From Cruorifilaria tuberocauda (taxonomy: Eukaryota; Nematoda; Chromadorea; Rhabditida; Onchocercidae): a stretch of 64,000 nt of DNA. Numbering within the stretch: position 1 is the stretch's first letter; each line of letters starts with the position of its first letter. A program made the translations under genes and the position numbers. Under the pieces are notes generated by a model that was not told where the DNA came from, ran no database searches, and saw only the letters and a program-made list of their open reading frames with translations. The DNA lies in the NCBI GenBank assembly GCA_013365365.1, contig JABVXU010000013.1:372001-436000 (forward strand), written 5' to 3'. This document shows, in pieces, positions 36,701 through 61,787 of the stretch.

Positions 36701-39700
36701 TTAAATATTCTCCTAAAAATTAAAAAAGATTTAAAAAATATTACTCGTGTAGAAGATGTTAATCTATATTTATTATAAAAAAGAGACATGATATAACATT
36801 TAGTGACGAAATTTCGATTAATCAGTAATTAATTTATTCAGACCTTCACACTTTATACTTACCATTTTCTTGACGAAGGACTGCTTCACGTTGCATTTCA
36901 TGTGTTGCTTCACCCATTTCGTAAGCAATCCATTCTTTATCATTATTATATAATCGGCGCAACACCTCTTGTGCTTCTTTTTCACGTCCATGATTGATTA
37001 GATACCGTGGTGTTTCTGGTAGGAAGGAAAAGCCCATTAGCTTAAATTAGCAGTGAATTCATGTCTATTGCTTTTACGAACTAAAGTGATATATTGGAAA
37101 GTATACTTCAGTGCTTATTTAATCTCAAAATCACATCTAAGATTTTGAAAATCATCCTTCCAAATTCTAGTAAAATTTTTTTTAATTTTTTCAACTTGGA
37201 AAAATAGAAATTGTGAAAATCAACGCAATGCTTTGGAAATTTTCGAAAGTAACGTTAATCTGAAAAATTACTACTTTATTTAAACAAATGAAAAGCTTTA
37301 AAGAAAGTAAAAATTAAAAAAAAAACCTGCACTAAAGCTGGTACCGCAGCAAAAGCGAACATCAAGCGCCAACCAACATTTACCGGATCATAATGAGCAA
37401 ACCACGCTGCCACGGCATTAGCAACTGTAAATCCAAATGCCACCATGAACTGGTAAATTGTTACCAACTTCCCGCGTACTCTCGTAGGGGCTCCTTCACT
37501 TATATATACGGGTACAACCATGGATGCAAATCCTGCAATCCTGCATATTTATCATCATCAAATTATGATAGCTTCCAGAGATCCCGAATATTGAAATTTT
37601 AATTTGAATTTTAACATTTTCCTATCAAATTTTCATTGGTTCTAATTTTTCCAACAGAGATATTTATGCTTGCCGTTGGAAAAAATTTTTAATTTTTAAT
37701 CATTAATAATACTTGACTACCTCATAATGTTTCACTTATTTCTAAATTTCCTTCACAGATTAAGATGGAATTTAAAATATTCAACTGATACCAATAGCAA
37801 TTCCCAATATTATGCGCCCAATAAGTAACGTCCATCGATCGAACGCAACACCGCATATAACAGCGCCAGCAATAAAAAAGACAGTAGCTGATATTATCAC
37901 TTTTCGACGACCGAATTTATCGCTGCTTTTACCTATAATCTGATTATTTAAAGTAAGCTTTGCATGTTCGCTATTTCAGCGACATTTAAATGATTTCTAG
38001 ATTATTCAAATAGCTGAATAGAAATAATTCCTGGTTTGATATAATGCACGTTCCATAAAAGACGTTTGAACATCTAATGACAGTTGAGATAGAAGTTCAA
38101 TAATGTCAGCTAAAATGAAAACGAAACTTGCAAATACTTCCCAAAATGAAGAAAAAATATTATCAAATAAGCCGATATTTTAATACTCTTTTTTTATGAA
38201 AAAAAAACTGATACAGTGATTTTGACTCTTGTACGATGTATCTTCTATAGCAATACCAGCTGATAATAATGATGCATTTTCCTCTACATCCCGCGAGATA
38301 CTTTTCAGGGATAAAATATTTCCAGTGAATAAAGATTGGAATTCAAAAGAAATTTCAATAACCTGCGCCTAGAGCGGCAATACCAGCCATACCAGATGTT
38401 ATACTAATGATAACCTCTTTCCAAATAGTTGATAAACCATCCATGTATTTGTTATACGGTAAGAATAACATTATGCTAAAAAGTATGATTTGAACTGAAG
38501 GAAATATTAAATTTTTCTTAATTATAATTTTTATTTAAGTAACACAAAGTTGTGATAACAATGAATTATTCTTCCCAAAAACAAATATGAAATGGAAATT
38601 TAATTTTCGATCTATTGGTACATCTTAAAATGGCAAATGAAATAAGAAAATTAAAACGAACTGAAAATCTTTATACAAAATTAAAACAAACTAAAAAAAA
38701 TTAAATTTTGAGTCAAAATATCATCACATACCCGGAAACAATGCCTGTATCATATCCAAATAATAAGCCGCCTATAGCGGCCATCAATGTCAAAAGGTAA
38801 ACATATGCATTTGCTTCCGTTTTTTTCTTTAAGCCTTGTTCTTCTTGCTGATTCTCGTTAACCTAGAAAAAATAACTAATTTTTGCAGGATAATTTATGG
38901 AATGTCGAGCTAGTATAATATCTAGCTAACTCAAGAATCCATTTTTAAATCCTTTAATATTTGATTATATTTCTCAGATTTCACTTCTTAGGACATTCTG
39001 GAACTTATAACTGCATGCTCGAATCAGATAAAGACGAAGATTTAGAAATATTTTACCAAATGTTTTTGAAATGTTATATCGTCATTATTTTTGCTTTATT
39101 TTTTAATTACTATTCAGTAAAGAATATGATCGCCTCAAGTAAACAAGTCCATTAATTATTCTTATGAAAAAAATGAAATTAGATAAGGATGATTAATGGA
39201 CTTGTTCACTTGCGTTGGCCAAGAAAATTATTTTTTCTTTGAATTTCTTGAAAGGCCCACAACAATTCAATCCTAGCAAGATGAATTCAATATAATCATA
39301 AATACAATGAAAGATTTTATACTTTTATTAGATGTCCTTTTAGAATTTACTGTCAATTGAGTGAATATACATTTAAATTAAATATGAGAAGATGAAAATC
39401 TGTCTTAGATGATTTACACTACGATTTTACATAAAATAGATCTGAAACCTTGTACGAAAATCAATAATACTTTAAAACATAAAATCTATTCTGAAAAATG
39501 CCAAAAAAATTTGAACATAAAAACTGATAATTTGAAAATCTAAATATATTTATTTTTGGAATAAAAAGAAAGCTTACAATTCCGATATGAACCATTGGAA
39601 ATTCTTGCTCACTTAAGAAATTCTGAAACAGATATTTAATATTATTCGATTAGAAGTTAAGATAAGTTCAAGGCGGTAAATAGAGGAAGTATCATCAAGA

Positions 39701-42700
39701 AAATGATCATGCAGGATGGATAATAGCTTCAATTACAGTGTGCAAAAGAATCGGTTGCATGAGAATGATATTCATACAGCTAAGATAGCGACGAAGTAGA
39801 GGAAAACGCAACTTTTACACATTCCAATAGAGTACAGTAACGATGGAAACAGCTTTTGTGTAAAAGAATTGACATCGATATACAATAATTTAAAAATATA
39901 CATATATAGAATGGCTCATCCATCTTCCAGAAATATGTTTATCGGATCGGCGAGAACTGCCAGATCAATTGCAATATATCTATCAGCGGTGAATAATCAT
40001 TTCTTTGTATAACGCCGTAATAGTTACTACTTTTGTTACACTATAAATTGATTATTTTTCAGTTAGAAAACAAAGGATATGTTGCAGAATTAGATTGAAA
40101 CAGGAAGAAGTGTCATGTAAATGAGAGTAAATGGTTCAGGTGATAGCCATTTATGAGCATATTAAATCAATGATTTATATTAGTTTGCAAATGTTCTATA
40201 ATGCAAAAATCCAATATTTTTTCCAAATTTCATCAAAGAAATATACTTAACATTTCAAACATTTCCAATAATCATCCTGAAATTGTTACAGAAAGTGTTT
40301 GAAGTATTTTAAAAAATTTTTAATTTGTGAGATGAAAACATGGCACCTTATAGAAAAAATAGAATCGAAGTTCTAAAGAAATGTGTGTACAGTTACATAT
40401 ATCATGCGAAAGTGGTAAATAAAAATGAAAATTTGTATGCACAAATAATTTTGCGCAAAAATTTATTACTGCTATTAATTTCCAGCAAATTAACCAATAA
40501 CTTACTCAGTTACTCAAATCAGCTGACACCTATTACTTTATCCGTGAAATAATTGACATAGCTTTGAGGGAGATTGTAGTTTGCAAGGCTGAGGAAACCT
40601 GAGAAAATCTTATTGGGAAAGTATTAATTAATTAACGCTATCAGTTGCGGGAACGGACAGACATGCGGTATTATTTTTCACTATGTCTCAGTAAAAGGTC
40701 ATTTCGTTTCGACTTTAATAGAAGTATAAGTGATTAGTGATATGAATATTTGTTGTAGGGTGAGTGATTGTTAGACGGCATTCCCTTGCTGTTGTAATGG
40801 GAGAGTAAAGTGGTTTGATTTCTTGAGAGAACTGCAACAATGTAGCAATCATTCATTGAAATTTTTCTACAAATTCAATCAGTAATACTATTCAACACAA
40901 CCACAATGACCAAAGGATAACAACAATGGTAATAAAGGTTCTATTCTCCACTGATGATACATACCAAAGTTTCTATTCTCTGTTGATTCATGATATCGGA
41001 GATTGGTTTTAGTCTCTCCTGAATGATACATGTCATAGTTTCTATTCTTACTGAAGGTATATGTTGATGCTGATGCTATTTCCACAATTTTCTTCTTATA
41101 TGTTCAAATATGCTGAAGTTTCATCGTTCTCGTATACTGAATGTTTGACTGAATTTGTTTGTCATTCGTACATAGCAACTGACGCTGGATCGCAATTATG
41201 TACAAAGTTTAAAGGCTGACAGTTATCTGAAGACTGATACTATGGTTATAATCAGAGACCGAAAATTCTATCCTAATCATATTTCACTAGCTTTGGATTT
41301 GGATAATAAATATTACGATAGCATAGGACATAATGCTAATGAAAGCCTTAAGATGTTCCTGAAGAGAAAACTAAGGAGATGACACTCCACTTATCAATGA
41401 TATGAAAACATCATCCTTACAACCTTCCCAGTTTTCATTCGCATCGATTATGGCAATAAAAATTCTCAGCAAATATATTTAATACGGCCCTAAAAATATG
41501 TGTTTGTTTTATGTTTCCGTATGCAAAGCTTGACCTTTTATCAGTGGTTTGATTGTTTGACTTTTTATCAGTGATTTGATTTGCTTTGCAATCGGGCGGG
41601 AAAAAGCCTCAAGTTTATGTACTCTGATTACTGTAACTCTATCCATTGAATAAATTCATTATTGATAATTTACTTTTCTCGTTGTTACAGCTTAATATAT
41701 AGAAGCGCATCTCATTCTATGTTCATAATGTGTAGAAAGTAAGAGTTATGGGATGTTCTGTTCGTTAGAAAAGTAGAATTAGTTAATTTTAATGGGTAAA
41801 TTTGAAAAAGAGAAAGGATGAACATGAACTGCGAATAATTTGAGCAGAGTAAAAACAAAAACAACTGAATTCCTCCTACAATTTTCTTCTGTTTGCTTCA
41901 TAAAGCAAGAATAACTTATTTTGATGCTATTGTTTCAACTATCTGTTCTTACATTTATAATTTATGAATTTGAACTGAGATACTCGCCTTAGATTATGAT
42001 AGACTATTTCTGCATTAAAATGCATTGTTAGAGAAGTGATAATTTATCTATAGTTGAAGTTACACTTAATAGAGAGACAGAGCATAAATTGTATTAAAAT
42101 GATAGTTCGATTCTTGGAGTATCATAGCATTCATTGCGTATCAGTTCTGAAATTGCTATTTAAATTTCCAAAAGAATTTTTTTATTGAGAAACTAAGCCT
42201 TTCTATATCAGCATCACTTATCATTTAATTTGAAAGTCTAAAATTTTCCTAATATTGATTAATTTGGAAAAACTGATAAGAAAAGATTTTTGCATAATAC
42301 ACTCATTCGTTTTGTTTTGTAATTTGTTTCACGATCACTTTCTCTCGACTAAATTAAAAAATTATTCATAATTTTAGTTTTTCCAATTAAAATTTCCGTT
42401 ATAACTTGGATATGATCGCTCGAGAATAATACTTACCTGATCAGGTGTACTGCGAAAAATTTTTTCGAGTGGCCATTTACCTTCTTTATAATAGCAATAA
42501 GCAAATGTCGCAACAACAGCTGTTGCGGTTACCGCCAGCATTACCATACAAATTTGCTTTGAGTTTTTCTAAAGTATTTAATGAAAATTTCAGTAATCAT
42601 ATTTTTCTGCACCATTTCCCTTAATTAAAATTTCTGAATTTAATTAATAATCTGTTTTTGGAATTATTGCAAAACAGTTTGAATTTCAACGTTGATAAGA

Positions 42701-43136
42701 AAATTTTTTTTGATCAAATATCAACAGACAAAGATTATCTTCTTAATGGAGTTTAATTTTAAGTAATATTCAAGTTTAAAATGAGCAGAAACCCTCCCCT
42801 CAATTAAAAGTTATGGAGTAAGCTTAAATATTCCACCATTCATTAGAATTAATTCAATTTTTAACTGGTATAAACTTGTAACCAACATAAATTCTTTCAT
42901 TGATTGATGGGTAGTCATTAATAAAACTTAATCCCATCGTTTATTAAGATAATTTATCATATTATCTTTAAAAAAATGAAATAAACTATCGGAGAAAGAG
43001 AAGAAACAGGTAGAAAGAGGGAATTTTTTGTGGGAATCAATCTGAACTTGGAATAATTACCAACATTAATTGTCATTAGGCCGGCTCTTATGGATGTAAA
43101 GAAAACAATGACAGATACCGCTCGAAAGCATTTCAT
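33800..43136 (-). CDS. hmit-1: Proton/myo-inositol cotransporter, HMIT (SLC2A13) type
   Basis: An MFS sugar-porter that in animals couples proton influx to myo-inositol uptake at the plasma membrane. Fifteen exons: 43065-43136, 42437-42568, 38732-38862, 38363-38475, 37792-37932, 37327-37532, 36863-37040, 36447-36558, 36107-36186, 35833-35991, 35509-35584, 35156-35294, 34428-34539, 34197-34349, 33800-33969; all phases close, about 657 residues (human HMIT 648). Signatures: [14 protein letters not shown] (TM1), [78 protein letters not shown], and terminal [15 protein letters not shown]. The long extracellular loop between TM9 and TM10 with repeated Cys ([15 protein letters not shown]) sets HMIT apart from glucose transporters. 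The two N-terminal exons ([13 protein letters not shown] and an extra hydrophobic segment) join in phase but lie across a 3.6 kb intron and are the least certain. C. elegans has three paralogs; which one this matches is unknown. Confidence 0.92.
38863..42436 (-). other. Large intron of the HMIT gene
   Basis: 3.6 kb with no exon that I can support on either strand. It contains the hairpin at 39136-39212 (separate entry). Several short open frames, such as 40340-40552 (+), lack splice context. An alternative promoter for a shorter HMIT isoform could lie here, because exon 3 begins a complete transporter core. Confidence 0.4.
39136..39212 (+). ncRNA. Candidate microRNA-precursor-like hairpin
   Basis: Arms 39136-39165 and 39183-39212 pair over 30 positions with one A-C mismatch and two U-G wobbles around a 17-nt loop. 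Each arm could give a 21-22 nt product (5' arm CAAGTAAACAAGTCCATTAA; 3' arm ATTAATGGACTTGTTCACTT). Size and near-perfect pairing suit a nematode pre-miRNA. The plus-strand transcript pairs slightly better than the minus (two wobbles and one mismatch, against one wobble and two mismatches). It is antisense within a large HMIT intron. A short inverted-repeat element is the main alternative. Confidence 0.3.
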
Positions 43137-44826
43137 TTTCTAAACTTAAATATTAAAAAAATGCGTTCTCGTTTTGTCTTACTATTGTTTCTCCACCGAT
43201 ATTTGCTGCACTTCGATTACAATTTGATAGAAGTTTGACAGTGCCATAAAAAAATTAAGTTTATAGAACATAAATTCAGAGAATTTAAAAATTAAAAACG
43301 AAACCGCAAAAAATTTATTCTTAACTGAGCATTACTAAGTCTGAATGCCAAGATCATGAACTTATTACAGAAATGTTTATTTCAGTTATTTGAAACTGAA
43401 TTGATCTCGTCGTTACTGCATTTATTCAAATTTCTGTATAATTTCATGATACTAACGATTTTTTTGTTTCCTAATCAGCAAAAAGTTGGCAATTCTCTAA
43501 GAACGAAGATATATGAAAGTTTTAAGCTGTATTTTTTGAATAATTCCATTTTAAGTATTATAATTTTGTTAGAATAAACGAGTTTGCACTTGAAATGACA
43601 ATGTTTATACTAAGATAAAAATAATACAATACAAATAAACAACATAAACCTAATAACCACGGATCAAACCAATCAATGATAACAGTTGTGGTACACCGTC
43701 ACTTTTAAGCATATTAAAAGACAAGTAAAATTTTTGAGAAAAAAATATAATGAACCAGCAAATTAAATGATACTGAGTAAAACTGAAATCAGAAAGAGGA
43801 TCCATAAAGTTGGAGTAAACTTATTCAAATTTCAGAAATCATGTGATGAACTCAATTTTCGGTTAGAAACGTACACAAATTGAAACATACCATCTCTATC
43901 CTATTTCGTCCTATGATTATAATAAAGTCCAGGCCCACTGTATTTGTCTATTAATTGGGGATCTACGGTATTTAGTTAAGGAAGATTAGGCTATGTTGCT
44001 GAAATCACAGAGACAAATGTAAATCTAAAATTTGAGGATAAAAAATGCTCTATCTAACTTTGGATATGAATATCGAAAAATGTTTACAGGGAAGGAACGA
44101 AGGACTACAGGAGAAAGACAACATTTTGACAATTAACCTAAGTTGAGCAAAAAGCTGGGAAATGGACATTAAAGTTATGTTGCTGGTTGAAAGTTATAAG
44201 TTTTTAATTAAAAAAAAACTAAGTAAAACAACTTTTATTTATAAAAAAGGCTTCCAAGAAAGGAAAGATTATTTTGTTCTAATTCACACATATATCATAA
44301 TATAAACAAAAAAGCATCGAAGAGAAGACGAGAATATGTGCGTATCTATCGTCAATACATACATCAATTAAATTTTGTCAGACAAGGCAGAAATTACTCA
44401 CCTACAGCTATATTTCGGCAAATTTAGAGATTCTTCCTTCACTCTACTGAATGCAATCTATCTGAGCACAGAGAAATTTTCCTACATTCTACAATTTTTA
44501 TCACAAAACAAGTGAAGTGTGAATGAGGCTCAATGTCACATATCATATATTATTCTTCACTAAACAAAAACGGTATGGTTGCTGTGACTAGCAACAAAAT
44601 TTTCGAATATTTTCATTTTAGCAAAAAAAACTCAAACACTTCTGGTTCTCGTTCTCCCACAATGTAAAAATTAGAAGTGATGATGATGATGGTGTCCGTG
44701 ATAAAACAAAATAACAGCAACAATACACAAGGCATTCCATGAACAAATTGCAGGGAAAAATAAAACTTTCTTACTTTAAGATTTTCGTAAACAAAAATTC
44801 CAGCGAACTTGTCAGTCTCTACAGCA
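43137..44826. other. Intergenic region between mig-15 and the HMIT gene
   Basis: Same-strand spacer holding the mig-15 3' UTR and the HMIT upstream region. A short gatgatgatgatgg run lies near 44680. No gene, repeat or RNA was supported. Confidence 0.4.
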
Positions 44827-57780
<12,954 letters not shown>

Positions 57781-58266
57781 CCAGACGCCACTGCACCAAC
57801 GGCTCTGTCCCGAACGATATATTTCTATCCTTCACTTCTTCTATACACACAAATCAGCAACACCCTACAATTACAGATCGATGGCATAGCAGCAGCATCA
57901 ATAACATAGAAAGCACTATCATCACCACTGCCTCTTCTGTAATCATTCAATGGACAGTGGCTACTTTTGTTAAATAACTGATAATGGAGATCAACAGTAA
58001 CATTCACTGGAAAATTCGATGAGCAATGAATGACTCTAAATATATAACACTTAAATGAAATAGTCGCTATCCAAGCTTTTCCAGTAATCAAAGGAGCAAT
58101 TGCAATATAACATTGTCTTAATACTCAATCAGATCGATTCCTCACTGCTGAAAGTGATAGACAGAGAGTCAACTAGAAGCCTCTCAAAATTTTACTTTTC
58201 TCAGAAATCGCTATTCAGAATTCTTCAGTCTTTATTTCCCATCGAAATTCATATGTATAACAATTA

Positions 58267-58432
58267 AATAATATGATTACTATAATGATAGTGTAATGAC
58301 AATGATAGTAATATAACGACAATAATGACAATAATAATAACGATAGTGGCAATAATAATTATAATAATGATAGTGGTAATATTGATAATTCAAATATAAT
58401 AATGATAATAACAAAAGTAGTAATAATGACGT
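58267..58432. repeat. Imperfect AAT/ATG-rich trinucleotide microsatellite
   Basis: A run of imperfect trinucleotide units (taatga, caataa, gatagt, aataat) with interspersed variants over about 165 bp, about 500 bp upstream of the mig-15 start codon. Confidence 0.75.
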
Positions 58433-58813
58433 AAAAAACCTTACAATTTGAAGGAAAAGTTGCGACGCTTGCGACGTCATATGGAAAAGATGATAACAGC
58501 GACGTTGAATTTCAGCTAATGGCACATGAAGCTGTGGAAGAGATATGACCGCTTTGACAACGTGAGAGGAAGCGTGAAAAAAGTGGGATGTTGTAGAATT
58601 TACGAAAACCTTTCCAAAATTGCAAATATGATTTGAAAAAGGTGCCAGAAGGAAGAGAAAGCAAAGAGAGGAGAGAGGTAGGGGCGGTGTATCGGCGATG
58701 GCACCACCAGAGGGCGCAACGGTTCTCCTCAGGATACCAACAACACGATAAACAGATAGAAGCAAGTGCTGCTCCCTTCGCACACCAATCAAATATGTTT
58801 TATCGTTGCTGGT

Positions 58814-58917
58814 TCACACACACATACACACATACATACGAATACACATACACACATACACACGAATACACGTACACACATCTGTATATATATATATATA
58901 TATGTATGTGTACGTAT
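58814..58917. repeat. Compound (CA)n-(TA)n microsatellite
   Basis: Interrupted cacaca/cataca/cgaatacaca units pass into an uninterrupted tatata run (about 58884-58903) and then gtatgtgtacgta. It is likely length-polymorphic and prone to form alternating purine-pyrimidine structures. Confidence 0.85.
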
Positions 58918-58983
58918 AGACACCGCCAGGCGCAGACGCACCCCACAGTTCGAAATTTGATCGGGAAATATGACAGCTATATG

Positions 58984-59101
58984 ATTGGCTAGCGGCGTTG
59001 GAAGGTATGATTGGTGAAGAGAGAGGGGGATAGGTCGCGAGGTGAAAATGGATGATTGGTGAGGAAGAGGGATCGATCAATAATAGGATAGGCCTGATTG
59101 G
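58984..59101 (-). promoter_or_regulatory. Cluster of four CCAAT boxes upstream of mig-15
   Basis: ATTGG occurs at 58984-58988, 59010-59014, 59055-59059 and 59097-59101, each in a gATTGGyk context. On the mig-15 coding strand these read CCAAT, the NF-Y core. All four share orientation and lie within 118 bp of locally GC-richer DNA, about 1.2 kb upstream of the start codon. This suggests the core promoter of mig-15, with an intron or long 5' UTR before the ATG. Confidence 0.5.
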
Positions 59102-61762
59102 TGGACAGTGTATCGATAGGTCAAGAACGCCGCGTGTCAGTGACGTTGCAAGTTACTCTAAAGGAACGCTTCTAACAATGTAAGGTTAATGTAGAAGTGA
59201 ACTTTTTCTACGTACGATAGACACTTGAATTCTTTGATTAATTTGGGTAATATGATGGCTTTCAGTGGGCTTTGCCCTCAGCCTTTCCACTTCATGTGTT
59301 GAAAAGCTAATTTCATTTACAGCTTTACAACTGAGACTCCCTGACTCGCACGAGCAACGTATCTCTTCGCCCTTTCCTTGAAATTCTCCTAAAACATTGT
59401 AATGGAAGGAGAGGAAAAAAGGAAGTATTTCCTATTTATATTCCAAAACAAATGTTGAAATCATATTAGGAGATTTTCCCTGAAATGACTATCAACACTT
59501 AAATTAATTGCAAAGGATTACTACTATATGTTAAGTTTAGTTTATCAACTTGGGAAATAAACATGGAATTGTTTGTGTGAGATTCATTTTACCGTCTTCG
59601 TTAGTTGGAGTGGGAAAAGATAACCAATCAGGCGATTTTCCCGATGGGAATAGTAATTCTTGTGGCACAGAAAGTTGTGTTTCGAGATATGGTGAATTGT
59701 TAAAAACATCTTCAGGCTACTCCTAGAAGTATTTCCCGTGGAGGTGAAGCTGTCATATGGGATAAGACTTCTGTTCTAATACTTCTGAAATGCTGGTCAT
59801 CCGAGGTTTCATTGGGCACAACTGGGTTATTTTTGTTGATCACATTTTCAAGTGTATCACATTCACATATCAGCATTTTTCTCGGACGAAATTGTTTCTA
59901 AGGGATTTAGCAAAATTAGTGACAAAATTAGTGGCTGCAAAGTAAAATTTTGGTTTTAGATTCGATTTTGCGAAAACTTTGATATTTCATTCTTCTCTAT
60001 TCTACTTTACAATCCAGTCAAGGAATAGTTCATTGTGGTGCAAAATTAAAGTGAGATTTCAAAACTGCGATTTTTCAATCGTCGGTCACTTCATGAGGTC
60101 AACCGCTTGCTGAGCTTTTTCAATGAAGTACCAAATGAACGACTGCAGAAAGAGTCCTTCAGCTATCTTATGTATTCATGAGAACATCAACTTCAATAAC
60201 TATCCTTAATTGCCATTGTCCACTCTAGATGACCGATCATGGCTTCTTTCATTTTTAAACTTCTCGATTCCTTTCCGAAATTTCTTAGATGAAATATATC
60301 ATGAATTGACCCAGCTTATAATTTCATGCTAAATTCCCTTCAATTTGCTTCCTATTCAATTTAATTTATAAAATTAGTTCAACAACAAATGGCTCAAGTT
60401 ATTGACACGAAACATAAATAAGTGGATATAAGAAAAATAACAGTATTATTTAAGATTTAATATCAAACAGCAAAATTTAAAAATCGCAGCTGTAAATAAT
60501 CTCTGAAATAATTCAACCTGAGTAGTGAATATATTAGACATCTTGTATAAATATCAGTGAAATGCTATAGCTTTATGAGATGTTTAAACCCACATGGAAT
60601 AGATTTAATGAGATATATCACATGCAAAATGTGATAATGATATGATAAATTAATGTTTTTTAGAATGATTTTTGAACGTTCAATATAAATAAAGAAGAAA
60701 AAACGATATTTATATTATTACTACTAAAACAGATCAATGATTACTGATGGAAATTTTTACGAAGGATTAAGTTCGTATAGATATTGGAAAAAAATACTAA
60801 TTTTCTATCCTTACACTATCCATGAGCATCACGAATGATAAGTGTCTTTCATACCAAATGGACAAAATTTCACATTCGAGCAGAGCAAAGAAAACAGTAA
60901 TCCGTTCACATCTCGCAGTTCATTACGAAAATTAAAACTTTACTGTATGATGAGGAATTTCAAGTGCTCTCAGCTTCCAGTTTATCTCGTTTCCACTGTC
61001 TGTCATTTAAAATTTATGCAACATTATGCAGCATGCGGTAATTGATCGATCATCTCCGCTCATTCATATCGACATATTATTTTAATATACTACCAGAATT
61101 TTTCCAATTCTTAAAATTACTACCAAGCATAATGACATCAATTTTGTATACCAATATCACATAGTAATACATAACCTATTACTACTGATTATATCATGCA
61201 TGAGAAAGATTTCTGCTGGCATAAATCGTCTATAAAACGATAAAGAAAGAATTTATGACATTTTCCGAAAAAAAAATCAAAATTCCTGAATGATGTCAGG
61301 TCAACATTAATCATTATATTATGAAAATTATCAATATATTTTCAAAGCAAAATCTTAATAAATGTATCTGTCGAAAGAACTGATAATTTAAGCAACAAAA
61401 TGATTAAATTTCAAAATAAAATAATAAATTCAACTCATTAATTGAATGGATGGGAATGTATGCTTACTAAAATTTCGGATTAAACCTGAAATAATTCCTG
61501 AAAAAAAATTATAAACTATGAAATGAATCACAATAATATTTGTGCGTTTATTCATCACCAAAATGAGCATTTCCAAGGACGCAAATGTCATAAACTGAAA
61601 AAAAACCGGGAAAAAGTGGAAATTTTAGAAACCAAAAGGAGAAAATTTCAAGGATAAAAGAGAAAATCTTGAAAAAAAAAAGTAACAAAAAAAGTGTGCC
61701 ACAAAGTGATATTGAAGTGAAGGGAAGTTTATGTTTTAAGAAAAAGAATGAACATTAGCTTC

Positions 61763-61787
61763 CCTCTCTCTCTCTCTTTCTCTGTCT
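61763..61787. repeat. Short CT-repeat
   Basis: Near-perfect ctctctctctctcttt tract of about 25 nt in the far upstream region of mig-15. Confidence 0.7.

Noticed and set aside
58280..58792. Longest unbroken minus-strand frame in the window (170 codons)
   Set aside because: Its last third is simply the translated trinucleotide repeat (Tyr/His/Asn runs) and the rest is low-complexity and GC-rich; there is no splice or family signal. It probably lies in the mig-15 5' region.
58633..58992. Plus-strand frame of 119 codons with Thr-His repeats
   Set aside because: The repeat part is the CA microsatellite in translation; no coding character outside it.
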